NCBI GenBank assembly: GCA_964019155.1
Contig: OZ025242.1
Location: 1,408,694 to 1,472,693, forward strand
Direction: 5' to 3'
Origin: Osedax fenrisi
Lineage: Eukaryota; Annelida; Polychaeta; Sabellida; Siboglinidae
Length of the DNA stretch: 64,000 bases
Of the stretch, positions 12,491-22,939 are shown piece by piece. Every line of letters starts with the position of its first letter. Positions within the stretch are counted from its first letter, which is position 1. The notes under the pieces were generated by a model. The model worked only from the letters and a program-made list of their open reading frames with translations. It was not told where the DNA came from and did not search any database. Both the position numbers and the translations under genes were made by a program.

Positions 12491-12660
12491 ATGAATTATT
12501 AATGCTTTATATTTCACCAACCATAGTATCATATTCATAAAAAATATGTTTGATTAATCGTAGATGATATATTTAATTCATATTATTATAAAGCTAATTC
12601 AGCTAATAAAATAATTAATTTTAATTTAATATTAAAAATAATTTTAAATATTGTTTATAA
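12490..12660. repeat. Dispersed repeat shared with 56.90-57.05 kb
   Basis: ATGCTTTATATTtCACCAACCAT, a GTATcATATTCATAAAAA block and a TAAAATAATTTTAAATATT block are shared in order. Identity is moderate. Family unknown. Confidence 0.55.
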
Positions 12661-12664
12661 TAAA

Positions 12665-13810
12665 TAAACAAAGATAGTAACTATTTGATTGGTACAATTG
12701 ATTGATATGTAGGTGCATACATTTAAATCTGGTTGTGAATAATAACAATATTAATATCATAAAAAATAAGAGTTTAATCACAATTAATTGTGTTAAATAT
12801 AATGATATCACTGAAAGAGTGCTTAAAGTTGTGAAATTAATTAAACCACTATTCGTATTCATAGTTATTTATAATATAAATATAAATAAATATGTATAAT
12901 TATTATTATTATATTATATTTAATATATCATATATAATATAATATTATCGTAGAAATTAAATGTATTACTATATATAATTATGAAACCTTACATATATAA
13001 TTTATATATATATATATGAATCATATAGTACTACTATATGATATACATATATCTAAATGATTTTATAATGTGAAATTAAATTTATTTTCATGTAAAATTA
13101 AATTCACCAGAAAATCAATCTTAAAAATAATACTTAAAATTATATTAATTATAAAAATTATTATAATTAATATACTATGATATAAGCATAATCCTTTATT
13201 AGAATTAGGATAATAATAATACAAATTAATAATTTAAATTATTTTAAAAATAGATACTAAATTTATAATTATATAGGTCCTATGAATTATGTTTCATTTG
13301 AGTTTGTGAAAATAACATTAATTTCGTCCTATATAATGACACAACTAATTTGATATTATAGTACAATTAAAACCTATGTTTCTAGAGCTCTCTCTTGTTT
13401 CAACATCGAGTTGTCTAACATGTTATACCTATATACAAATTTGTGTTAAACATTTTAAATATTATTCTAATAATAATAATGTATAAACCAGTTATATCTA
13501 GTTATTTTGTTTATTTACTTATATCACTAAATATAATGCCGTTTACATTAGTGACTATAATGTAAATTTACATCCGGTTCACTCGAAAATAGTATTAACA
13601 AGGACATTGTTTCCCCAGGGTTATTACTAAATATTTAAATATTATAAAAATAATATAGGTTCCTGCTTATGTTGTAAGCATATTATAATGTATAGGTCCT
13701 ACTATAGTATATACTGCAATTTAATGTAATAATGTAAATAGTATTGACTCGATCAATACTGATATGTGTGTTGGCCATAGATTTATAGTAGCATATGCTA
13801 CCATATGGTA
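12665..13810. other. AT-rich spacer
   Basis: Short overlapping frames on both strands at 12644-12899 come from AT-rich low-complexity DNA and show no domain. Nothing else was recognised. Confidence 0.5.
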
Positions 13811-13990
13811 CGTTAACGTAAGTTTTTATAATTTCATTTATTTTATTTAAATAAAATAAATTAAGGATCAAAGCCTAATCAAAAGATTAATATATGGTAT
13901 TGGCGCATCGAACCTTTGCATTGTGGATTTGATCCTCAATTTATTTAATTTAAATAAAATAAATGAAATTATAAAAAAGTAAGTTAACAC
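13811..13990. mobile_element. Foldback (inverted-repeat) element with about 60-bp arms
   Basis: The left arm (13811-13873) reads GTTAAC then AAGTTTTTATAATTTCATTT and a TTTATTTAAATAAA run, ending in GGATCAAA. The right arm (13928-13990) is its reverse complement with few mismatches, ending AAGTTAAC. The loop is about 50 bp. The loop edge has GGATTTGATCCTC, which looks like a tRNA-type B box (GGTTCGATTCC), but the arms make any RNA gene claim weak. It is probably a MITE-like foldback. The target duplication was not resolved. Confidence 0.7.
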
Positions 13991-14090
13991 AGTATATAAT
14001 TAAAGTTTAATTATATTATTTAAGTATACATATTATTAACTTACATAGGTAACCTACTAACTCTGTTTATACTATACGGTGACTGATTAT

Positions 14091-14490
14091 TCCCAGCAAA
14101 CAGTAATAGCCGCATAATAGCAGCATAACAGCATATTTAATAGCCTCAATTGAGTAAACATTTAAATGTTTACATTGTACTATTATTATGCTGCTATTAA
14201 TTTTAAAAGTATATTATGCTGCTATTATCAATACCTCCTATAACCTCGATGTTATAGGAGGTCTTGCTATTATGCTGCTATTCTAATAATAGCAGCATAA
14301 TAGCAACATAATAATATCATAATAGACTTTAAATAGCAGCATAACAGTAGCATAATAGCATGACAAATTAATAGCAGCATAATAATCATTTAATAGCAAT
14401 ATAACAGCAGCATAATAGCACAATGTAAACATTTGAGGCTATTAAATATTATATTATGTTGATATTATGCGGCTATTACTATTTGCTGGG
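14091..14490. mobile_element. 400-bp foldback element, TIR CCCAGCAAAC, packed with ATAGCAGCAT motifs
   Basis: The ends are TCCCAGCAAACAGTAATAGC and, inverted, CCCAGCAAATAGTAATAGCC. The arms continue through AATAGCCGCATAATA and a TTTAATAGCCTCAA block (about 58 bp). The flanks can be read as a 4-bp TTAT duplication (14087-14090 and 14491-14494). Inside, the motif TAATAGCAGCATAA and its complement occur many times, and the centre has a perfect 12-bp hairpin ACCTCCTATAAC/GTTATAGGAGGT (14232-14262). There is no open frame. It is a non-autonomous DNA transposon of unassigned superfamily. Confidence 0.8.
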
Positions 14491-14859
14491 TTATATTCAA
14501 TGCTCCTATGTAAATATTCAAATGTCACGCATCTCACTACAACTACCTATTATATAGCTAGAATTGTAGTTGATAAACTATATATAATTGATCACTAATA
14601 AACTTGCGATACATATGAATTATCTTTAAAATATTAATATGGATACTGCAACGTATTCTAAGATTAATAGTAAATAGTAAATACTGACTTATAGTAGGAC
14701 CTACATTCTCCTAACAATTCAAGAAAACGTACCTAATATATTGATATTTAACATATATTTTAATATAAAGTCAGACTGAAATAATGAAATTCCTGATATC
14801 TAAAATACAATACGATACAAAATGCACTGTCTATATTTACATTCACTAATCATAGCACT

Positions 14860-14990
14860 AAAATTCACACGATACAAGTGCCATAGGTTACCTATGATAG
14901 GTAGTATGTTATGGGTTCAAGCCCCATCCGGACTAATAAAATAGGTATTAAAATAATATTTAGAACAAATCTTATAGGAGAAATATAATA
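14860..14990 (+). repeat. Possible tRNA-derived SINE, copy 1
   Basis: GGGTTCAAGCCCCATCCGG (14912-14930) fits a Pol III B box / T-arm consensus. After it comes an AATAAAATAGGTATTAAAATAA tail that is shared with 29350-29465, where the B-box position reads GAGTTCAAGCCTCGTTCGGA. A convincing A box is not visible, so the head may be diverged. A decayed tRNA pseudogene is an alternative. Confidence 0.5.
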
Positions 14991-15019
14991 TTCACAAACA
15001 ATAAACAAATGTGCAGGTC

Positions 15020-15065
15020 TTAAAAGTGAGGGGGATATTAGATATTACATCCCCCCACTTTTATG
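15020..15065. repeat. Hairpin with C-rich stem
   Basis: TAAAAGTGAGGGGGATA is followed after a short loop by its near-complement TACATCCCCCCACTTTTA. Directly after it (15066-15090) lies CCCCTAATACCGAATACGGA. This resembles the CCTAATACCGACCCC motif of the 18-kb transposon, so it may be the broken end of a related element. Confidence 0.55.
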
Positions 15066-15239
15066 GCGCCCCTAATACCGAATACGGACACCCCCGTTAT
15101 CTATTGAATAAAAAAACTAAATACAATTTTAAAATCACAATAATATCTATAATCAGATAATATTAATATATTGTAGTTTTTGAATAAAAATATTGATTCA
15201 TAAAATGTTAAGACTATTTATTGTTAAAGTGTTCGTATT

Positions 15240-15420
15240 AGGTTACTTTCCCCTACTAACCCCTCTATGATTATTACCATAACACTAACTCCACTAAGCA
15301 TACTACCCTAATACTAACCCCAATATATTTACTACTCTAACCCCACTATACTTACTACCCTAATACTAACAACACTTTATGGCATAGCACGTTATAGCTA
15401 CTTTTATACCATCCCTCGTA
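15240..15420. repeat. Imperfect C-rich direct repeats
   Basis: Degenerate repetitions of a phrase like TACTACCCTAATACTAACCCC, with strong strand asymmetry (few G on the plus strand). No family recognised. It may be decayed minisatellite. Confidence 0.5.
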
Positions 15421-15689
15421 CATTATATAACACACTTTTCACCTCTCAGATATTCAAAATATCTTTAATAAAAACTTTCTCCTCAAATAATGCAATCCCA
15501 CTCAATGCCATACAAATATTTCAATTACATTCCATGATATTCAAAGAAATTATTGACATCTCATTAGCTACTGAAACCATATATGAATGACTTCGTCATA
15601 GAATAATGTCTCCATTATTTAAAAAAGCAACTTCAGTTGCAAATATAATTACAAATTACGACACTATTTTATAATTCACACTACAAATG

Positions 15690-16175
15690 AACAAACCGAA
15701 GACAGACAACTATCTACTGCTTTAATAAACACACATTATTAGACACAAATTAGTAAGCTTTCAGAAGGAACCACATCACTTAAACTGCTGAATATACATA
15801 TTAGTGATTTACTACTCTCTGCCGATAATAATCAATTTACCAAAGTTAATTTCTCATACCTCTCTACCGCTTTCGATTCAATAGACTTTACCATACTATT
15901 CGTCGACTCTACGAAATTGGCATAACTGATACATAATTGAATTGGTTCTCTAACTATATGCACGAACGTTGCTATTCTTATAAAATAATAATCATCATAT
16001 CTAAACTGCTTGAAATAACCTTTGGAATCCCACAAGGGTATGTACTATCCCCAACACTATTCTCAATGTACCTAATACCACTACATAACCTCATTAATAC
16101 CTCCCTAACACCCGGTACACTATGTTCGCTGATGATATACAGCTACGTGCTAACATTAACCTATGTTAGTAACAT
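15690..16175 (+). pseudogene. CR1/L2/Jockey-like LINE reverse transcriptase fragment
   Basis: Frames on the plus strand give LSTAFDSIDFTIL (the D-containing motif A, normally D..AAFDT.DH), then, after a shift, GI.DT.LNWFSNYMHER. In the frame at 15937-16191 follow FGIPQGYVLSPTLFSMYLIP (motif B) and, in a third frame near 16117-16145, LFADDIQLRA (motif C, FADD). The order and spacing match the RT palm. At least two frameshifts and one stop make it non-functional. Both ends are truncated, and no 3' domain or tail was found. Confidence 0.75.
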
Positions 16176-16326
16176 AACTAACTCAACTTAACTACACATA
16201 TGTATACATAGATCGAGTTACTACACACATATAGAGTTCGAAGTTTTACAATTATCGTATATCAGTATCCGTTCGAAATGCTCGTGTATCAGTTCGGAGT
16301 TCGAAGTCCGAAGTTCGATTGCAACA

Positions 16327-16328
<2 letters not shown>

Positions 16329-16364
<36 letters not shown>
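16329..16364. repeat. (TA)n microsatellite
   Basis: Pure TA run of about 36 bp. Confidence 0.95.
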
Positions 16365-16369
<5 letters not shown>

Positions 16370-17535
16370 TTAGTATATCATAACATATTTCTAAATTATT
16401 CTAAAAATCTTTGAAAATATTCATAATTAATAATAACGTTGTTATGTAAACAATTAAATTTAAAATATTTCATTAATTTTTCATTACGAAAACAAAATAT
16501 GGTTTATGAAATTTGTAATAAGATGTTTATTTTAAACATCGATTTAGATACTTAAAATATAATTATATAGTATATATAATAAACACAAATAATGCATATA
16601 ACAATGATTAACATAGTTAGTTAATACTGATGTCCTTCACGTATATATATATATATATATTACATAATGAAATGTATAATTATTCATATTAAATTATGAA
16701 TATTTATCCTAAACAGGTATGAGATCAAGTACTTCAAACCGATCCCACTTCACTCCTACAATAATATATTAGCGAGGACATACATAGGACACCGATATAA
16801 TTAGTTATTGTTATTGACGAAATCTTCTCGGAGCTTCCATTGATGTTAAATATTGAATAACATGAAGGATAATTAAAGATCAAACTAAACATTGAAAATA
16901 TAAATAAGGTATTTTAATATAATAAGCAATATAAATATAGGTGAATGTTATAATATTTGTTATTGTAAAAACATTTAGATAAAGTAATATATCGAGGTAT
17001 TACAATAGTATGTATAGTTATAGAAATACGACCACTATTAGCGTAGTAGGAATTAAGTTGATTACGATGAATTTCATTGTAGGTCCCTATTAATGATAAT
17101 CTTAACTTCGCTTGCAAGCCTTGCGTCCTGTCCTCTCATGGCTCTCGGAGATAATGCAATCTCCACAACTCATGTAGCAATTTTGTTAAATCACTAATGC
17201 TATAAGTGAGGTTATTTATTTCAGTAGTATGTATATCAAATACTCGATAATTAACGTTGTTACCCTTTAATAGTTATTAGAACCGCGGCCTACTTAACTT
17301 TCTATAGTATACCGCGTACCACCCACGTGGTTGTTGTTGTTGTAACCTACACACGTGACGGCATACCTTACTCATCTATAGTCTCATTTTCTACTTTAGT
17401 AAATGTTGTAATAATATTAATAGTTTAACGAAATTAAATTTAAACGAAATTTAATTTCTTTGTATATTAATTAACAATTGTATGTAAATAAATAAATAAT
17501 AAATAAATTCTAAATACACGTAAAACGCGCAATAT
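16370..17535. other. AT-rich spacer, slightly richer in GC after 17.1 kb
   Basis: Includes a short GTTGTTGTTGTT run near 17330. No coding region with a recognisable domain. Confidence 0.5.
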
Positions 17536-17539
17536 TAAG

Positions 17540-19560
17540 TTAATGCTTAACTCTCTCACCATGTGGCGACTGTGTCAATAGTTAGTTATCTATGCGACAC
17601 CTATCTACATATAACACACACACTAACAACACTATTCTACTACGCTGCCACGCCCCCTTAATACAGGCATCTCGAGTACTCGTGTGGTAACCCCGGTATC
17701 GCGATGATAACCTACAGACATATCTTACTGAATTATCACTACTGTTAGTTACTATACTAATATATCTATGTAGGTTATCATATATAGGTTACCTATCATA
17801 TATAGGCTTATATTTACGTTAATCTATATTTAGAATCACAGTACATGTGTATTATGTAAATATATAATTCTTCTATAACATAATTATCATTGTAACGTAT
17901 TCATCTATATTACATAATCACCAGGTATAATATGTGCGTGTGGTTATGTGTGTGTTCGTGTGTGTGTTCGTGTGTGTGCGTTTATGTGTTGTTATAACAT
18001 ATAGATGATATGACATAATATATAGGGGGAAGTCCCCGATTACCGACCCCCTCCTAATACCGACACTCTGTCGTATCTCAGTAACTATAAGAGATATCAA
18101 AAAATAATATATACACGAACTGTTAGTAATTTAATGATACATATATATATAAGTATTTTGTTTTAACAAATATTTAATCTTACAATTGTTATTTGATAAA
18201 ATGTAATATTCTGTTTTTACTTTTTAAATATTTGAATAATAACTTTTTTTAAATCATTGTAAATACTTTATTAATTAAAAGAAAACTTAATACTGCACAT
18301 AATATTGTAGATCAATAAAATGTTTATAATTATTATAAAAATAATTCAATTTGAATAACTATTAACCAACATATCTTAATTATAGCAACCCATATGATTT
18401 TCCTAATACCGACCCCCTAAATTACCCTAATACCGACCCCATGTGATTTATAATATCCAATCAAAATAGATCAGTATTTTACTTTAAAATATGTCATAAG
18501 TTGTTTGTTTATTATTGATATAGATTAAGGATTCATGATTCCATTATATTATACATACTAATTAATAACTAAATATTACATAATAATATATACTATTTTA
18601 ATATAATTACTATAAAGTTTAAATTTAAATTTAATATTACTATTAAAACATAAATGCAATACAAAATAATTGCGTGCATGTTATAATTAATTATATTTAT
18701 TAATATCTACTATGTTGATTGGATATTATAATACTAAAAGTATGTATACCACGATTATGTTAGGGGGTCGGTAATAGGGGAAGGGGTCGGTATTAGGAAC
18801 AGGTATCCGATTACCGACCCCCCTGTTTATTCTTGTAAATATAATTATATCAACAATTTAAAATAGCCATATTATTCATTACCATAATATTACCCTATTT
18901 ACCCTATTTACAAAATTTCAAATAAATATATTTAATATTGAATAAGTTATTACAAATAATCATTTAGGGGTCGGTAATCGGGGACTTTCCCCTAATATAT
19001 AATATATGATATAATACATTTGTAAACATTTATTCATAATAGCCCGAGAAATAACAACTGAATCATGTTTACTTGTATACGAGAAAGAAATACATATTAT
19101 ATTTGGTTAGTAGTTACATATGCCTATAGTAGTTACATATATACATATATAAATATATATATCTATACATTATATCAATAATTTAATATAGTATATTGTA
19201 TATAGCTAATTATATATACAACTAATATATAGGCTATATAATATAGCTAATATGATAATACATTATAAACATGCGTACAGGAATCTATTGGATATTACAT
19301 ATGGTATCATTAGCAGACATGTAGCTATTGTTCCATTAATAATAATAAGTCGACTTATGTCAGATCACTATATTATATCTAAAATAGGTTATTTTACATT
19401 TACAAGTTGAATCTCATTATTTCAGTTTGATAAATATAGATAACATATATTTTCGTAGTTTTAATCATAGAGAACGAAGTGACTTCGTTCTCTATGCTTT
19501 TAATGAAAATAGTTTAATATAATCGTCTGTCATTTATATTATAATATATATATATAAAAA
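17540..19560. repeat. Dispersed repeat R10, left copy, split by a transposon
   Basis: Blocks on both sides of the 968-bp element match 58605-59640 in order. Examples are GTGGCGACTGT near 17563, ACAGGCaTCTCG, CTATACTAATATA, ATCATATATAGG, CATCTATATTACATAATCA (17904), then after the element TTGTAAACAtTTATTCATAATAG, ATATTTGGTTAGT, and GTTCCATTAAT with ACTTATGTCAGA.CACTATA near 19330-19370. The partner lacks the transposon, giving an empty site. The repeat itself is not identified. Confidence 0.75.
18025..18992. mobile_element. 968-bp TIR transposon with TA duplication (GGGGAAGTCCCCGATTACCG family)
   Basis: The ends read GGGGGAAGTCCCCGATTACC and, inverted, GGGGAAAGTCCCCGATTACC, both continuing GACCCC. 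They are flanked by TA on both sides (18023-18024, 18993-18994). The motif TACCGACCCC recurs inward on both sides: twice near 18410-18440, and inverted near 18764-18798 together with a third inner stretch near 18810-18830. The left subterminal phrase ATCTCAGTAACTAT is shared with the element at 45955. There is no transposase frame, so it is non-autonomous. TA targets suggest the Tc1/mariner-like supergroup, an inference only. The empty site in R10 at about 59.07 kb confirms it as an insertion. Confidence 0.85.
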
Positions 19561-19812
19561 CATATGTTTATTATATATAAATCTCGTATATTAATATGAG
19601 TGAGTTATTAATTATTAATTATAACACATAATAATTATTAAATGTTATACACATTACATTTGTCAATATAATATACACATACAATAATATATTGTATTTA
19701 ATAATTATTTAAATATCAATTGTGTATACGTATTTATATATATATACCTATATATAGGTATATAATTTATATATTTTGGAAACTTGATTAACATGATATA
19801 TACATATGTATT

Positions 19813-20006
19813 AAAATACTTTACTACTAATTTAATATATCAATAACATCCCGGATATTGTTAATGTCTATTTCTTTGATGATGTACTTCACATTTTCTG
19901 TATTTCGATTAAAAATGTAATCCTTATTATTTGATAATATAACTTTATTGTTTAATTCATTTTCTAGTAAAATTAATCGGTGAATATATATATATATATA
20001 GAGTGT

Positions 20007-20066
<60 letters not shown>

Positions 20067-20999
20067 CTTTACTACTATTTAATATATCAATACCATCCCG
20101 GATATTGTTAATGTCTATTTCTTTGATGATGTACTTCACATTTTCTGTATTTCGATTAACAATGTAATCCTTATTATTTGATAATATAACTTTATTGTTT
20201 AATTAATTTTTCTAGTAAAATTAATCGGTGAATTTATATATATAGAGTGTTAACTATATATATATAAATACTTTACTACTATTTAATATATCAATACATT
20301 CCCGGATATTGTTAATGTCTATTTCTTTGATGATGTACTTCACATTTTCTGTATTTCGATTAACAATGTAATCCTTATTATTTGATAATATAACTTTATT
20401 GTTTAATTCATTTTTCTAGTAAAATTAATCGGTGAATTTATATATATATACAGTGTTAATTATATATATATAAATACTTTACTACTATTTAATATATCAA
20501 TACATTCCCGGATATTGTTAATGTCTATTTCTTTGATGATGTACTTCACATTTTCTGTATTTCGATTAACAATGTAATCCTTATTATTTGATAATATAAC
20601 TTTATTGTTTAATTCATTTTTCTAGTAAAATTAATCGGTGAATTTATATATATATATATAGAGTGTTAATTATATATATATAAATACTTTACTACTATTT
20701 AATATATCAATACATTCACGGATATTGTTAATGTCTATTTCTTTGATGATGTACTTCACATTTTCTGTATTTCGATTAACAATGTAATCCTTATTATTTG
20801 ATAATATAACTTTATTGTTTAATTCATTTTTCTAGTAAAATTAATCGGTGAATTTATATATATATATATATAGAGTGTTAATTATATATATATATATAAA
20901 TACTTTACTACTATTTAATATATCAATACATTCCCGGATATTGTTAATGTCTATTTATTTGTAGATGTACTTCACATTTTCTGTATTTCGATTAACAAT
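19813..20999. repeat. Tandem repeat, five full units and one partial (about 204-250 bp)
   Basis: Units start at AAATACTTTACTACTA near 19813, 20062, 20266, 20472, 20682 and 20898. The last breaks off at about 20999 in a segment with small changes. The first unit is longer because of a (TA)n expansion (19985-20061). Units differ by few substitutions. Read on the minus strand, each unit has an open stretch of about 45 codons containing NTENVKYIIKEIDINNIRD. In most units a one-base longer T run shifts its upstream part. It may be an amplified exon fragment or chance. Confidence 0.9.
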
Positions 21000-21027
21000 A
21001 TTTCGACAGTAGTGGATGAGTCATGTG

Positions 21028-21165
21028 TACTAGGTTGCTGCGTTAACGATGTATCGGTGGCGTATCGTGACCGGCTCGTCCAATCAGAGTGTTATATAAT
21101 TTGAATATAACAATCTGATTGGACGAGCCGCTCACGGTACATCGTTAACACCACAGCCTAATGCA
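21028..21165. mobile_element. 138-bp near-perfect palindrome (foldback element)
   Basis: The left arm has GTTAACGATGTA then CGGCTCGTCCAATCAGA and GTTATA. The right arm is the complement: TATAAC, TCTGATTGGACGAGCCG, GTACATCGTTAAC. Pairing extends outward as ACTAGGTTGCTGC against ACCACAGCCTAATG. It has higher GC than its surroundings and no coding frame. It is likely a miniature foldback element. A strong hairpin with a regulatory role cannot be excluded. Confidence 0.75.
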
Positions 21166-21358
21166 CCTGTTTATACGGTTTGTTAACTCGGCAATGCGGT
21201 CATAATAAATAAACTTGTGTATACCAAATGTGTATATTGAACAGATCACCCATAGTTTTTGTTACTGGGTTCGTAGTACTGGGGTTGTAGTAAATGAGTT
21301 ATATTATATGGATATATCTGCTATAGGATCTCCTTAAGTGTTAGGTTGTAGTTGTTAT

Positions 21359-21398
<40 letters not shown>

Positions 21399-21489
21399 TG
21401 TTATTATAATAAGATGTAAGTATACTTAAATTTTAGTATATGTAATTATATTTGTATAAATATGGTATGATCATTAATTATATTAAACC

Positions 21490-21537
<48 letters not shown>

Positions 21538-22435
21538 TATAATATATATATGTTAATATTCATATATTATACATAAATCTCTATCAACATACTCACATAT
21601 ATAATGTTTAATTAGCATTAATGTAAACGCATGCAGTTGGTAGTCATAGTACGTTATTCCTTTCGTAGTCGTCTCTTCCGTTATAGGAAACTACTGTCCA
21701 TATTATATATATAAATATTGCATCTTAAATATTAAAAATATATATGTAATATGTATTTTATTATTCATATATTATAAAAATTCTCTATTCATATATATAT
21801 ATATAAAATTTAATTGGTTACATTATTGTATCACATGTGCTAAATAATATATTTAGTAATACATTAAACAATAAATGACAGACGATTTTTATCTGAATTA
21901 TAATAAACTTAATATTACATGATCACAACAAATCTATTTATATTAAAATGAATTATCGAATACATAGTGATGACAAAATTGTATTATTAAACTTGTTTAT
22001 ATTTAGATATTTAGATATTTAATAGATATTCATCCATTGATTAATTCACACTACTTCAGTATTATCTAATTACATCATACTGACATCACTTATATTGCTC
22101 TTATATAAGTAGTGGTCTGACATTTAGTATAATCTAGTTATTATTATTAATGGAACGGTTCAGCTCTTCTCTAAGTTCGCTGTTCGCTGTTAACTAAAGA
22201 TAAAGGTCAAATATCAAAGATCAAATGTTACGTCATTTAATGTATGGATATTATCAAGAAACACACAGGTTTAAAATAAGTTATATTGATTTAGATATTT
22301 AAATATAAATTTAATATTTAATATTTTAATAATTATATTTAATTTATTTTTTTATTAATTTATATTTAATAGTTATAATAAATTATTCATAATAAATAAT
22401 AAAATCTATGGATTGTTTAGTTGTATATAACTAAT
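21166..22435. other. AT-rich spacer with two (TA)n runs
   Basis: TA runs lie at about 21362-21395 and 21493-21532. No gene recognised. Confidence 0.6.
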
Positions 22436-22439
22436 GTAT

Positions 22440-22860
22440 ACATTATTTTGAATTAAATGACTACAAAAGGCAATACACGAGTGTTGGTGTATCGTATAAA
22501 TCCAGTAATATATACATTTAGGTTACGTAGGCGTCTCTGACAATAACATAAGTCACGTGTTCTATATATAGTAACCGGTGGGTACACGTGTAACTTGTAT
22601 ACCTATAGGTATATACTATAGTAACACGTGCTGCATGTATTTAACATATGCTCGTTGTGTAGACATGTTAACATTTAATATAATATATTATATATATTAA
22701 TATATATGTATATATATTATATATACTATATACTATATTATATACAGAAAGAATTATCATCAACGGACTAATGAAGATTCAGCTGCAGAATCTGAATCTA
22801 AGCGAAATCTTCAAGCAGACGTTTGAATCACGAATATTTCTACAAATAAAATGTAAAACT
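22440..22860 (+). repeat. Dispersed repeat, copy 2 of a pair (partner 390-745)
   Basis: Carries GACAATAACATAAGTCACGT, ACACGTGTAACTTGTATA, ACAGAAAGAATTAT, ATTCAGCTGCAGAA and AAGCAGACGTTTGAATCACG in the same order as copy 1. Within it an expanded ATATTATATA stretch (22678-22745) has diverged. Here an ATG at 22771 opens a short frame, but the other copy breaks that frame. Confidence 0.6.
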
Positions 22861-22939
22861 TCACATTTGTTATTTATCATAACTTCATATCATATTTATA
22901 TAATGTATTTATATACTTAAATCGCCGAAATATGAATTA

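Noticed and set aside
16197..16328. GTTCGAAGT-rich stretch ending GCAACACTAATA as another hAT-like copy
   Set aside because: It resembles the right end of the 51-kb family only over a few bases and lacks a left end.
19957..20139. Open frame of 60 codons on the minus strand over the tandem repeat
   Set aside because: The ORF as bounded includes the TA tract and crosses unit borders, so it is not a gene as such. The protein-like part is reported as a finding instead.
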